Shown one piece after another: positions 1 to 9,937 of a stretch of 43,408 nt of DNA. Source of the stretch: Halocafeteria seosinensis. Taxonomy: Eukaryota > Sar > Bigyra > Bicosoecida. How positions within the stretch are numbered: the first letter of the stretch is position 1; every line of letters starts with the position of its first letter. The stretch spans positions 1 through 43,408 of the forward strand of contig LVLI01000275.1 in NCBI GenBank assembly GCA_001687465.1, written 5' to 3'. A program made the translations under genes and the position numbers. The notes under the pieces were generated by a model. The model saw only the letters and a program-made list of their open reading frames with translations, made no database searches and was not told the DNA's origin.

Positions 1-171
1 GAATATGTGGAATGTCTTCGAGAAGGGTTGTCTTGTCGACTTATGAAGTCCAATGTCAACCTACTTTCTAGGTGGTTGCAGTTAGTTCTACCGAAGAAGA
101 GTGGAGGTGTAGCTGTTTATGTTTCTAGTTCGGTAACAGGCGCTGTTTACAATTCCAACTCATCTTTGTAA
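1..171 (+). pseudogene. Extreme C-terminus of an RLE-type non-LTR retrotransposon ORF, cut by the window edge
   Basis: Frame 1 is open from base 1 to the TAA at 169-171 and gives 56 residues. The pattern VECLREGLSCRLMKSN..LLSRWLQLV resembles the last residues of the element at the other end of this window (LRLRLSCSVQRSN..MLRKWLHLV, 43320-43405). I infer this is the tail of the same family of retrotransposon ORF, entering from the left. Nothing upstream is visible, so whether the full element is intact cannot be judged. Confidence 0.55.
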
Positions 172-338
172 TACTCCAAGACCATCAACATAGTATACAC
201 CACCATGTGGACGTCGTCGGGGTTATCTGCACTGGTATCTGCAGGGGAAACAAAGTTACAGGGCAGGAGCAAGCTCCGCCGGTGTGTATTGTATACGTTC
301 TACCGGGAGAAACTACGAGCAAGATGATACTATTCTAC

Positions 339-860
339 TTACGTTTCAAATTGCACGGTAGTCACAAAATGCCGGATCATTTTGACGTTCTCTCTCATCA
401 AGCACAGGTTTAGCCGAGACATCACCAGCTTCCTGTAGTTTCGTTGGTCCCACGCTCCTTTCAGTGTCCCCGGGAATCTCTTTGCCAGACGCTTAAGGAA
501 GCGATACGCATCGTCTCCGAAGCCTCCAGTCGCTTCCATCGCGAAAGGAATGAGCTCCCGATCATGTCTGCGTAGGTGGGAATACTTTGTCCGCTTCGGG
601 TTTTCTGCTTCCATGGCCACGCATAGTCCGGTATTGGCCGCCCTTCCCATCCTATCTTGTGTTAAAGGGTTGACCACGGTGACGTCTATAAACATCGAGA
701 CCAGAGGCCCCTCAGCGACGATGTCCATCCTTCCATTCGGGTCGGACTGTGACAACATGGGCTTTTTCAATTGTATGGGCATTCTGCATGCCTTCAGTTC
801 CTTTCCCAGCGCAGACGTGATTGAGTTGTGTCTGGCAGTACGGAGGTCAGCTGAACCTTC
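339..860 (-). pseudogene. RLE-domain C-terminal fragment of a non-LTR retrotransposon ORF (copy 1)
   Basis: The minus-strand frame is open from about 860 down to a stop at 339, with an ATG at 782 that is probably not a real start. Going downstream there is ARHNSITSALGKELK, then RMDIV followed after about a dozen residues by IDVTVVNPL, then AEN.KRTKYSHL, then IPFAMEATGGFG, and a basic C-terminal tail. The (R/K)-x-D(I) x~12 D spacing and the later E-x-x-K match the restriction-like endonuclease at the C-terminus of early-branching non-LTR elements (R2/CRE/NeSL group; this is family knowledge). The reverse transcriptase part is missing, so this is a 5'-truncated remnant. It lies head-to-head with the next fragment. 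Confidence 0.7.
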
Positions 861-1300
861 GGCTCCGCAGCAGAGTGCGTCCTGTTGTGTTTGCTGACAG
901 TGGCGTCATGGATATTGTGGCTCACGGGGACACCAGTGATTGGTTGATCGATGTGACGGTCCCAATCCCCTTGTCTGACGATCGGTTAGTGAGATCAGCG
1001 TGTTCCAAGTTGTGGACAGCCAAGCAAGCAGAGAATGCCAAACTGAGGAAGTATGCCCATCTGAAGGAGTATGATCGCGAGATCATTCCTTTCGCTGTGG
1101 AGGTCACTGGAGGCTTTGGAGTTCGTGCAGTTGCGTTATTGAAGCGGTTGTCGAGACCGCATGTCACGAGGCTGGCGTGTGTAGGTGAACGGAAGAACTT
1201 TCGGAAATTGGTGACTGCCAAGATTTCGGTTTGTCTGATGCGCGAGAATGCGCACATGATAGATCATTTCTTGGGGAATCTTGGGTCACTTGTAGAGTAA
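821..1300 (+). pseudogene. RLE-domain C-terminal fragment of a non-LTR retrotransposon ORF (copy 2)
   Basis: The frame is open to the TAA at 1298-1300. It repeats the layout of copy 1 on the opposite strand: VMDIVAHG, then IDVTVPIPL about a dozen residues on, then AENAKLRKYAHLKEYDRE, IPFAVEVTGGFG, and KLVTAKISVCLMRENAHMI at the end. Protein similarity to copy 1 is clear but far from identical, so the two are diverged relatives, not a recent inverted duplication. The homology to copy 1 begins near 850, which is where both frames meet. There is no plausible ATG, and no reverse transcriptase precedes it, so it is a truncated remnant. Confidence 0.7.
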
Positions 1301-1343
1301 TTTTAGCTATTCTTTCATTTTTCCTCAATCTTTGTAAGAGTAA

Positions 1344-1634
1344 ATACAATACACAGATGTGTTGGATGTTTCCGTCACCAGTCCGTCAGCGGTTAGAGCT
1401 CAACAAAACTTATCTTCGACTGCGGCGACGGCAGGAAGGGAAAGGACGAAATGTCGTAAGTACGATGGAGTTTGCCAGGAGGCTCACAAGAGCTTTTTGC
1501 CGGTGGCTTTTCAGACTTTTGGGGGTATAGGACGGAAAGGATTGGACTTTCTCTCGGACTTGCTGAACCGTCGGAATTACTCCTCTGACGAGTTTATAGG
1601 GAGTCCGGAGCCCCCACGAAGTATTCCCCTGTAG
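1344..1634 (+). pseudogene. RLE-domain C-terminal fragment, second subfamily
   Basis: After an in-frame TAA at 1341 the frame reads QYTDVLDVSVTSP, then RERTKCRKYDGVCQEAH, then FLPVAFQTFGGIGRKGLDFL, ending at 1634. This resembles the element at 42761-43408 (HIQYAIDVTVTHAS and FIPFVYQTYGGMGSKALTFL) more than its immediate neighbours, which carry ATGGFG or VTGGFG. I therefore place it in a second subfamily. It is very short, lacks a start, and abuts an RNase H remnant on the other strand near 1600. Confidence 0.6.
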
Positions 1635-1854
1635 AATCATTACAAAACATTATGTCTTTCCGATCAATTGCTTCATTAGCTAGACGGTCAGCCTCCGTGT
1701 TTTCCTCGCGAGGAACATGATGCAGCGAGATAGACTTCACCTGTGGCTGCTCCCGCAGACGCTCAAGTGTTTCGATTACATTGTGACCTCCAGAGAGGAA
1801 GGATGCAATCATTCCGACGCCCTCATGCTTCAGTTTTTCAGACCAGCAGATTGG
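1594..1854 (-). pseudogene. RNase H-like fragment (retroelement remnant)
   Basis: The minus-strand frame runs from about 1854 to the stop at 1594. It contains SFLSGGHNVIETLERLRE, then SISLHHVPREENTEADRLAN. The phrase HVPREEN.EADRLAN is characteristic of the last part of type I RNase H domains, including the final catalytic Asp in the EADRLA motif. The earlier D-E-D residues are absent, so this is only the C-terminal third. It probably comes from a retrotransposon; it could belong to the same element family as the adjacent RLE pieces, but orientation and junctions do not prove it. Confidence 0.6.
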
Positions 1855-1896
1855 TCATAAGTTACGATAAGATTCGAAACCTCCTGTTGGTCGTGT

Positions 1897-3257
1897 TTAG
1901 ACACTCACATGCTCTACAAAAATAACTTCTTCTACCTCTTTTCCGCATGGCAGAGAAACTGTACTTTTCTTCATATGGTCATTCAATTCATCCTGTCCAA
2001 AATGGTGGTAAAATACATATTGCTTTCCTGTAAATCTGCGCAATTTGGGATACAAGATAGCAGCAGCTACAGTCATTATCCGGAAATTACGTTCAGTCTT
2101 CTCCCAAACTTCTTTCTTCCGAGCGGTGAATTTAGACTCTCCCACAGTTCTGTGTAAGTCAGTCGTTCCATCGGGCGAAAACACTTGCAACGAACCGCGT
2201 GCATCCAGCTCTATTTCATAGCAGGGGGAATGTTTTCTCAGCTGTATAATTGGAGTGACATGGTAAATGCGAGCATGCCAAATCCATCGTCCCCCGTTAG
2301 GTCGACATTGTCTACAACTTTGTTGAGTGGTAGCGCTAGAGTCTTTCGAAGAATATCCGAATACTTAGCATGGACGTGGCTACAAAGATACTCCTCATCA
2401 AAAGTCGTAGGAAGACACATATAAAAGAGAATAGGATTATCCTGCAACCAATCTACATCCATCCCATGGATATTTTGTCGCGCTTTCTTATGCATTTCGT
2501 GAATGCTTATAGTGGTTTCGTCCTCAAGTGTCTCAGACAAGCCCACGACGTCTTCATGAGCCAGACACGTTATCAGTTCTTGCAAAACTCGTTTGCGTGA
2601 ACGGAAAACCTTGATCTGTTTTCCGCCCTCCTCATTCGTCATTCTCTTCATTTCTAAGAGAGAATTCGCGACATCCCTGACAGTGTTCCGTCCACTCCAG
2701 TCATCGATTTCATGATTCACAACACTATCGGCACTTTTCTCATACTCACTGGCCCATCTAACCAAGCGGAGATGAAGTTTTTCCTCGCGGATGTGATCCA
2801 CAAGCACCTGAATAGAATTCAACATTCTTTGATTGTGTCTAGGGCCCGTTCTTTTTCCCAGCCCACTCGGATATCCGTGTTGACGGCGCTTTGGACATGT
2901 CACAAGGCGAGCAAGACCTTCCAAGCCCTTCGCATTGAAATTTGAAACTCCGTCTGGCCCCAGATACCCTTGAAAATTTGGGCGGCAAGCTATTTCCAAA
3001 AGACTTCCTACCATCTTTTCGACTGTTTCCACATTGATAAGCCTACTTTCCACATTGGTAAGCCTACTTTCCACATTGGTAAACCTACTTTCCACATTGG
3101 TAAGCCTACTGTCGATATTGGTCAGTTTAGTTTCCTCGATGCTGGCGAGCCTAGCATTCACCTTTTGTATGTCTTCACGGAAGGATTCTTTCAACCCGTT
3201 AATAGCGGCGAGTATCGACGATGAATCCTCTTTCTCTTCATTTGCAACGGTAGCCAT
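1897..3257 (-). pseudogene. Coiled-coil ORF with a heptad repeat, apparently frameshifted; function not recognised
   Basis: An ATG at 3257 opens a 339-residue frame that stops at 2238. A second minus frame (1897 to about 2290) continues with protein-like sequence (HVTPIIQLRKHSPCYEIEL, then VFSPDGTTDLHRTVGES and KKEVWEKTERNFRIM). A one-base frameshift near 2250-2290 would join them, so this is either a broken gene or contains an undetected intron. Residues about 40-80 are a coiled coil built on a 7-residue repeat of the form LTNVESR. The rest (GYLGPDGVSNFNAKGLEGL, a Lys/Arg-rich stretch, then an acidic middle) matches no family I know. Its position among transposon remnants suggests a mobile-element accessory ORF, but that is inference. 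Confidence 0.5.
3029..3133 (-). repeat. Tandem 21-bp repeat, five units, inside the coiled-coil ORF
   Basis: Five consecutive 21-bp units start at 3029, 3050, 3071, 3092 and 3113 on the plus strand, each close to ccacattggtaagcctactt. The first four are nearly identical and the fifth is diverged. The period is 7 codons, so on the minus strand it encodes heptads of the LTNVESR type. Heptad-length tandem expansion fits coiled-coil growth by slippage or unequal exchange. Confidence 0.85.
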
Positions 3258-4354
3258 GTTGTCGGTTTTGGGAGAGATATAACAGCCGGGGCCGGTCGAT
3301 ATTGTTGCTTCGTGTCAAAGAAGTCAATCTTGCTGTCTGGCTGGTCACTACAACATCAAGTATTTCTGCGATTCTAAGCCACACATTTATATTATCAATG
3401 CACCACTTGGAAAGACCAAGCATCCATCTATCACGTGCCAAAAAAGTCATCCAGGGTCTTTGTTGGTTGTATAGTCAATCATACAACGGGTACGCTTTCC
3501 ATTGAGCCTACATCGGAAATTAAAAACGTCGTGGTTGTCCTATGCAGACCACTTACATTGTATACAGTCCGTGTTCATGCAGTCGACGACGAAGATGTGA
3601 CTGATGGCCCACCGGCAGCTGGATGTTAGCCGCTACACTTAGGTTACCAAGTTAGGTAGCAGCTGGCGCCGTGTCTGGCAGCTACAGTACAGGCCCGCTG
3701 TTCCACTAGGAGAGAGGCAGCATAAACGAGTGACTTCAAAGCATTGACGCAGACCCGATGCAGTATATGCATACAAAGAGGTCTTCTGTAACAGAAGTTG
3801 TCAAACTCAATGTCTGTTTTAACAAAGTTTTTTGTTTGCCTTCAACAGGCTGACAGCCGCATACATGTGGTGGATAGATCTAACCTACTACTGCGTTTGA
3901 CGATATCTATGAACAACGTATGGTATATACACATACTATGAGGACAGGCACGGGGTACTCCGAAGCAGGATAGGTGGCTAGGCAACCGGACTGAATTCAG
4001 CCTGGGCGACATGTTACGACTCGAACTTACGAGTGCTTTGGGATGGATTCTTGGCCACCCCTTGGTACGTGCCCTGTTACCTGGGAGGCTCCTTCCCTTT
4101 TAGTTAGCAGTGTCTCCTCCAATGTAGCTACATGTATTCGTATCAATTGCTTTATATGACATGCAGAGCTGGTTCCAGGAGAAGTGTAGCAAGGGAACGT
4201 CGACTGCTAAGAGGATCGCCGTAGGAGTGGTTGTGTTAGCAGGAGCTCATAGTGTATTTACCAGCAATGTTGTTCCATTTTTTCTATACGAGTGTGGACC
4301 CTAGTACGCGGTCGTATTCCAAGTCGCCTAGGCGGTCTAGCACGGCGGAGTCTC
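3258..4354. other. Intergenic, about 1.1 kb, with one copy of a dispersed repeat
   Basis: No ORF here looks like a gene. The recognisable content is the repeat at 3727-3862, which reappears at 6084-6312. A frame open from 4292 into the next gene has no ATG before 4355, so an upstream exon for that gene could lie here undetected. Confidence 0.5.
3727..3862 (+). repeat. Dispersed repeat, copy 1 (two blocks nearly touching)
   Basis: Block A (3727-3796) contains gacccgatgcagtatatgca followed by gaggtcttctgtaacagaa. Block B (3798-3862) contains gtcaaactcaatgtctgtt and gccttcaacaggctg. Both blocks recur in the same order and orientation at 6084-6312, where about 115 bp separate them. Neither copy lies in a recognised gene. 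Confidence 0.8.
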
Positions 4355-5819
4355 ATGGACGAGCTGGATCAACATTCGAGAAGAGTCCTCGAAGAAGCCT
4401 ATGAGAAGGACACCGAAGCGCGATGGGAATACATTGATCAGCAGTACGACGATTCGAAACAGTCGCATGATGTTTTAATTGACAACATTCTGCTACCGTT
4501 AGAAAAATATCTTCTAGAAGCACTTGAAGGCGCGCATGAAAATGCAAAGCAAGAAACAGCTCTGAACGAGATCTTGCAATTGGTTCGTGAATTCCTCGCT
4601 CATAGTCATTAGAGGTGTATGCTATATAATGAAAGTACCACAAGACGACCATAGGACAGCAATGGATCGTGCAGTGGAGGACATCGAGTGGTCTCTGTAT
4701 TATCGCAGCCTCGCTCGGACAAAAGAGAAACCTCACGACCGCCGCCAAGAAAAATTTCGAACTAATATCCGTAAAACAGATGTTCTGGCATTGCGAGATG
4801 AATTCGTGCGCGCGGAAGAAGTATATCGGAATTTAACGCCCTCGAACGCCTCTAAGATCCTCAGTGCACGTGCTCACAACAATCTGGCAATCCTCTTACA
4901 TGTAATGGGTGAGCACCAAAGCGCAATAAGTGAACAGAGATCGTGTACCGCCGTCATCGATGGTTTGGCAGAAGATTTGGATCGTCATGTTTATCCCAAA
5001 CAGTTTGCGACCGTATTTATAAAGATGAGAAGATCGACAGCAAAAGTAGGGTTCTATGCGCGCTGGTATCTGAACGCAGTGACCAACGAACTCAGTGGGA
5101 AAGCTCTAGACCACTTGCACCATGTGCGAGGATTTTCTGATGCTGAAGTTGAGTACCGAGAGGCTGTCGAACGACTCAGATTTATTTGGCGTAAACAGCT
5201 GACGAGTCGAATCAGTGTTGTTCAATACGCTATGGCCGAGAACGATTCCGATACTATTCGTGAACAAATTCATGAAATTGTCACAAAAAACCTTCTACGC
5301 GAACCGTATCGCACTCTTGATGCTGACTGGTTAGAGACCGAAGGAGGCATACGGTGTTTGGCTACACTTGGGGCAGCGCTTTCACTATCATCAGGGAATG
5401 ATTGCAAGGAATTGTCAAAGAGGTGTTTTGCGCTTACGGACGGACCCCGTGGACGTCCTCAGCACCGATCCTGGGTGCATTTGCAACGAGGATTGGCGCA
5501 CTGGAACTGGGGAGAAGAAGAGGATGCAATTGCACAGCTTAAGCAATGCTACAAAATCGCACGCCCCGAGTCAGGCAACGTCGCGTACATTCACCCTCGC
5601 CAAGCCAGAACCCTAATTGAGTGTTGCCAGTTGCTTTCCCAGCTACAACCCACGTCGCAAGATGAGTACAATAAGGTTCTAGGGGAGCTCGAAGAACAAC
5701 GTTTTAGAATAGAACTCAAACGGTACCGCTCTTTGCCGAAGGAAAGTCGGAAGGCCAATGTAAAATTTGATAACGAAAGGGTCAAAGAATTTGTGGATGA
5801 TTTGATAACAATGATGTAG
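4355..5819 (+). CDS. TPR-like helical-repeat protein, two exons predicted
   Basis: The first ATG in the opening frame is at 4355 (MDELDQHSRR). That frame stops at 4612, while the main frame covers about 4629-5819. An intron near 4587-4644 (gtgaat to caag) joins them in phase and gives a protein of about 468 residues; a single-base frameshift, or translation from the ATG at 4629, are alternatives. The protein is strongly helical. NNLAILLHVMGEHQSAISEQ and the EEDAIAQLKQCYKIA stretch near the C-terminus look like tetratricopeptide-type helix pairs, and the N-terminal 80 residues are acidic and coiled-coil-like. No catalytic motif, signal peptide or membrane segment is seen. The gene stands alone between two copies of a dispersed repeat. 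I do not recognise a specific family. Confidence 0.65.
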
Positions 5820-6870
5820 CCAGAAATCATTTAGAGCGCACTTGGCCGGAACCAAGTTTCGTGTATTGTTGTTGTGTTACTGTGCTGTTAAGTTGATTGG
5901 TGGAGTGGTCTCAAAGGGCGGCGTCAGTGTTGCAAGAAACAATGCGCTGGATAGAATGTTCAATCAACCCGTCCTGTCTACCAATCAGAATGATACGAGG
6001 CTCCGACCGCAGGTCGGACGCAGTCTCGGCGTGCGTAGCCCGCTGCTATGAACCTGGAGGTGACCTTCATCGACACATATCATCGAGTGACTTCCGCAGA
6101 CCCGATGCAGTATATGCATACACAGAGGTCTTCTGTAACAGAATTTCTGTTGCTATGTTCTGACACGCTTCTGCACATGTCTAATAAGCACGCATTGATG
6201 CGGTGTATGTAAAAACGACAGTCAACCCTGTCGACGGCATCGATTCCATGGGTACCGTCAAACTCAATGTCTGTTAACAAAGTTTGTCTGCCTTCAACAG
6301 GCTGGCAGCCGTACAATATTAGTACAACGTTGTAGAGTCAGCTTCAACTGATAAGGATGGGCAGAAGTCGGGACGCACCCCTGCCAGTCTGCAACATGCT
6401 ACAGGGTTGGCAGAGCCGGCAGACTTTAGTAGCGCTATAAATAACGTATTATTGGATCATATTGGTCAAATCAAAGATATACATACTCGCACTGTTCCTA
6501 TGTTGGCCTGTGGCACCCTCTCCACACGTAGACTCAGTCATTCGCTCAATGACTGATAGTGAGCCTCAGCGACTGGGAGCAAGACATGAGTCTCAGAGTC
6601 GTTTGGAAGATTTCAAAGCATTCTTTTGGGGGGAATGCCGAACTCGACCGCATAATAGAGTGAACGGAATTGATGAATACGGAACAAGGACAGAAATGTT
6701 GAGTAAAGTATATTCAGCGCGCTCTGCGGAACGCGAACATGCATGCATCAATGAAAAAAGGAGATGAAACTCCATAGTCGATATTTGTGGGCCAACATAA
6801 TGTGACTTGGACTCACTAGATTGAGCTAGTGAACTGGCGATTCAGTTGCTCTCCACTCCAAACGGTAGGT
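5820..6870. other. Intergenic, about 1 kb, with the second copy of the dispersed repeat
   Basis: Contains the repeat copy at 6084-6312. A frame open from 6441 to 6767 encodes a hydrophobic start followed by charged residues but has no ATG, so I do not call it. The remainder shows no coding or RNA signature. Confidence 0.5.
6084..6312 (+). repeat. Dispersed repeat, copy 2 (blocks separated by about 115 bp)
   Basis: Block A is 6084-6141 and block B is 6257-6312, matching 3727-3796 and 3798-3862 in order and orientation. The extra sequence between the blocks is absent from copy 1. Copy 1 has therefore lost it, or copy 2 has gained an insertion. The copies flank the TPR-like gene as direct repeats. 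Confidence 0.8.
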
Positions 6871-8529
6871 TCATGGTGCAGACTTTGCATCGACCGTGGT
6901 CTCCACGGGCGAGTCCAAACGGTATCTTTCAGGAGCGAATATTTGAAACAGAATAGGTCCAAATTTTTTCAGACGGACATCTCTGGGGGATAGTTTAATG
7001 TCATTTTGCCCAGCAAAGATCCCGCGCAGTATGGACGTTTGCAATCTTCTAAGTTCGGTAGCAGCAATATCTCTGTGAGTCTCGGCTAATGCGAAATCGA
7101 TATCGTCACGTGTGATGTACCCGTCATCATCAGTGTCAAAAGCATGGAACCAGTATGCTACGCTGCGGTCGGACATACTATCGGTGAGAGCAGCGTAAAA
7201 AACCCTAAAATCTTGGAAGTTCATGTGATCGGTAATTCCACAGGTGTTCAGGGGTGAGGTTGAAGAAAACATCCGTTTTTTGATGGCCATCGGGGCATTA
7301 AAATTTAGCAAGGCGAAAATGTTTTCGCAAGGGGCAACCTCCTCGAATTCGAGCACTTTTTCGACGCCCGTGTTTCCCCGCTGGTCGTGTTGCCCCACTT
7401 TCACTCTTTGAGCTTCTTCGAAAAGGGCATTGTAATGTCCGAACGAGGACAAACTAAACGGGGCTACCTGGTCAATACCACAAGTAGCACACTTAAAGAA
7501 TGCTCCAGCGACGTTGCTTTCGGCGAAAGTTTTGAGGCTTATTCTCCTCGAATGCAGACCACCTAGCACGGACCATATTCCTGTCAATACGGAGGTGATA
7601 TATCTTGCCTTAAGCTTTTGATTCTGCTTTATGTAACAGAGATCGGGATGACGCTCGACAAGAGCCACTACTAAAGGATGCATGTCATGAAGACGTAAGT
7701 ATCTGGGACTCCGATTTGCACTTGGTGAGGCCTCTTCATGCCGGCAGCAAAAGGCATTTCTTTCCTGATGCAAGAGCTCCGTTTTCGTCGGAGGGCATAC
7801 AAGTCTCAATATTTTTGTTTTTCGGTCCGCATGTACTAGATCTTGCGGCCAGAATCTCATGAAGTCTACGAGGCCAATCTTTTCGTTCGCAGCGGGGCCT
7901 CTGCGAAACGCCTCGGTGTACTGGAGAATATGAGGAGGCAGTTTCCCTTCTCCGACCAACTCGGAAACAATGTTTCGGCATTCAATGGCGCGTTGGAACA
8001 CGACCAATCCCAAATAAGCTGGGAGTCCACAATATTGTTTCACGAGTTTCCGGAAGTGTCCGCTTGTAACACCCAATCCTGTCTTGGTAGAATCGCCAAA
8101 TTGCTCGAGAACATACGGAGGAGCCGAGGAGAAATATGTTGGGGTTATTGCAAGTTCACTGTTTTCCCTCACCTCACCATATAGGTTATTGACAGTATCA
8201 GATGATTGGCTCAGTGAACGAGACATAGAGGCGGACGAGACGCAAGTTTCATTGGGTCCGATAGTGAGCTTCGACTCTACGACAGTGCTGGACGTGGACG
8301 TCTGGCACAAGGACTCGGATCTAGCAGTAAACACCTCAGGTGTTTCATCGTCAGGCTCTGTGATCTTACTGGAACCTTGTCGAGTGCGACAGAATGATGC
8401 TTCTTGAGTGTGTGCATTCTCCTCCTCGTCTCCCCCCATTGGCATTGGATGTATCCTCCGATCGTTTTGCTTCCTAATCTTGAGCAATAGGCGTCGGAAA
8501 GGCATTTTTGCTATCTCGAGGCCTTGCAC
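6871..8529 (-). CDS. PP2A regulatory subunit B''-like protein with EF-hand (tandem copy 1)
   Basis: A single open frame of 552 residues runs from the ATG at 8529 (MQGLEIAK); a second ATG eight codons in (MPFRRLLLKIRK) is an equally good start. The C-terminal two thirds follow the B''/PR72/TON2 pattern: FRKLVKQYCGLPAYLGLVVF, FMRFWPQDL, a segment ending HPDLCYIKQN, the helical YITSVLTGIW region, then NFQDFRVFYAAL and YWFHAFDTDDDGYITRDD. The last is an EF-hand loop at about residues 465-476. Position 12 of the loop is Asp, where B'' proteins usually have Glu. In other eukaryotes these subunits direct PP2A to substrates, and the TON2 branch acts on cortical microtubules or centrosomes. The N-terminal 130 residues are Ser/Thr-rich and probably disordered. 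No intron is needed. Confidence 0.78.
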   Translation of the reverse strand: MQGLEIAKMPFRRLLLKIRKQNDRRIHPMPMGGDEEENAHTQEASFCRTRQGSSKITEPDDETPEVFTARSESLCQTSTSSTVVESKLTIGPNETCVSSASMSRSLSQSSDTVNNLYGEVRENSELAITPTYFSSAPPYVLEQFGDSTKTGLGVTSGHFRKLVKQYCGLPAYLGLVVFQRAIECRNIVSELVGEGKLPPHILQYTEAFRRGPAANEKIGLVDFMRFWPQDLVHADRKTKILRLVCPPTKTELLHQERNAFCCRHEEASPSANRSPRYLRLHDMHPLVVALVERHPDLCYIKQNQKLKARYITSVLTGIWSVLGGLHSRRISLKTFAESNVAGAFFKCATCGIDQVAPFSLSSFGHYNALFEEAQRVKVGQHDQRGNTGVEKVLEFEEVAPCENIFALLNFNAPMAIKKRMFSSTSPLNTCGITDHMNFQDFRVFYAALTDSMSDRSVAYWFHAFDTDDDGYITRDDIDFALAETHRDIAATELRRLQTSILRGIFAGQNDIKLSPRDVRLKKFGPILFQIFAPERYRLDSPVETTVDAKSAP

Positions 8530-9937
8530 CTGGTATAATTAACCGTGGCAGTACTCCGTCGGTTTGGGTCGTAATACCGTGGGGGGTTGGTTGGTTCCTT
8601 CGGATCAGCGGAGATAGATAACGGCGTCGGGGTGTTCCCGTTACTGCTTCTAAACTGTGATGCAGAAATTCCCGCAATATACAGTCGACTATAGCTCTTA
8701 CTGAGCACGAGTACTTTACAGGGAAAGGTCTCCCTTCGAAAGCGAGTCGTACTGAGGGCACAGAAGTAAGAAGCGCGCCAATATCATGATACACCTACGT
8801 TATGCTGCCGCAGCCTTTGTACGGCTGAAGACACAATAGTACGTACTAGTAGACCCTACTGCAATTTCGATTGTTCACACAAGACGACAATTATACGCTT
8901 ATGAGGCATTTTCTCATGAGTCTCGAGTGGGTCAATACCAATCGCAACTACCAATGTAGCAAAATGAGTCAGCTCTCACACGGCAGAGACTCCGGCGCGG
9001 GAAATGCTGTTTCTTCAAGGGATGGTATAGGAAGAAGTTCCGAAGAACCCGATGTTACTTGCCGCCCTGAAGAAGTAGCGACGTCAGTGAGCTCAGCACG
9101 ATAAGAGTAATTGGTGGATATGCTTGTGGCGTATCGGTAGAGCTTCGACGTTGTGGTTGTGACTTGCGAGGAAGCACTCAAGGCCTGTAAATCGGTGGAA
9201 TATATTCTCCCGCTTCTTACAAGCTGCTCATGGAATAGGCAATAATGTTCCGATGTCTATCCCCTATCTCTGATGTGGCAGTACCACAGCTCGTTCATCA
9301 GCGGCGGTTGGAGAAGTACTCGGGTCTCAGTAACGGCGTGGTTCCCGCAATGAGAGTGTTGGGCCTCCGGGACGGCAGAGAAATCGAAGCACCTACGCAT
9401 CCTAGGGTGTATTCATCGTTTCACGAATTTGCTTACATTATAAAAAGTGGTTTTATAGCTTTACATCAAGAAGGTCGATCGTGTGGATGATCCAGGCGGC
9501 ACCAATGCGCAAACTTCGTGACCCTTGTTCTGTGTTCTACGCTGCCGGTTGCGGATCTGGTACACACCCTTCTAGATATTTTGGCACTGAGTCAGACTCC
9601 CTGTACGGTAGTTGGGATAGACTCAGCAAATGCGCACTATGCACTCGCTACTCCTCTATACTACACGACATTGCCTTCGCGCATTCCAAGACCCCTAATG
9701 GTTAACTCCGATACCTCCGCAGCGCTTGCTTTCCCGCATCCACTTGGCAACTACAGTACACTGTACTCCCCCCGATAGGTATAAAAGCAAAGATAGTGCA
9801 ATCAGTACCTCATGGATTCCACACAGGAAAGAGAGTTATTTAAAACTCAAGCTGATGGGGAATGAGCGCGATATCTTTCAGCCGGAAACCATCGGGATGT
9901 ACCCCGAGTGAAGCATCCAATAGCACATCGTGCCTGG
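8530..9937. other. Intergenic between the tandem PP2A B''-like genes, about 1.4 kb
   Basis: This holds the 5' flank of the gene ending at 8529 and the 3' flank of the gene at 9938. Several short frames exist but none shows a motif, conserved composition or good start. I see no RNA gene. Confidence 0.5.

Noticed and set aside
6441-6767. Frame encoding a hydrophobic start (IYILALFLCWPVA) and charged tail, resembling a small secreted or effector-like protein
   Set aside because: There is no ATG in the frame between the upstream stop at 6438 and the hydrophobic segment; only TTG. No intron acceptor or homologue supports it.
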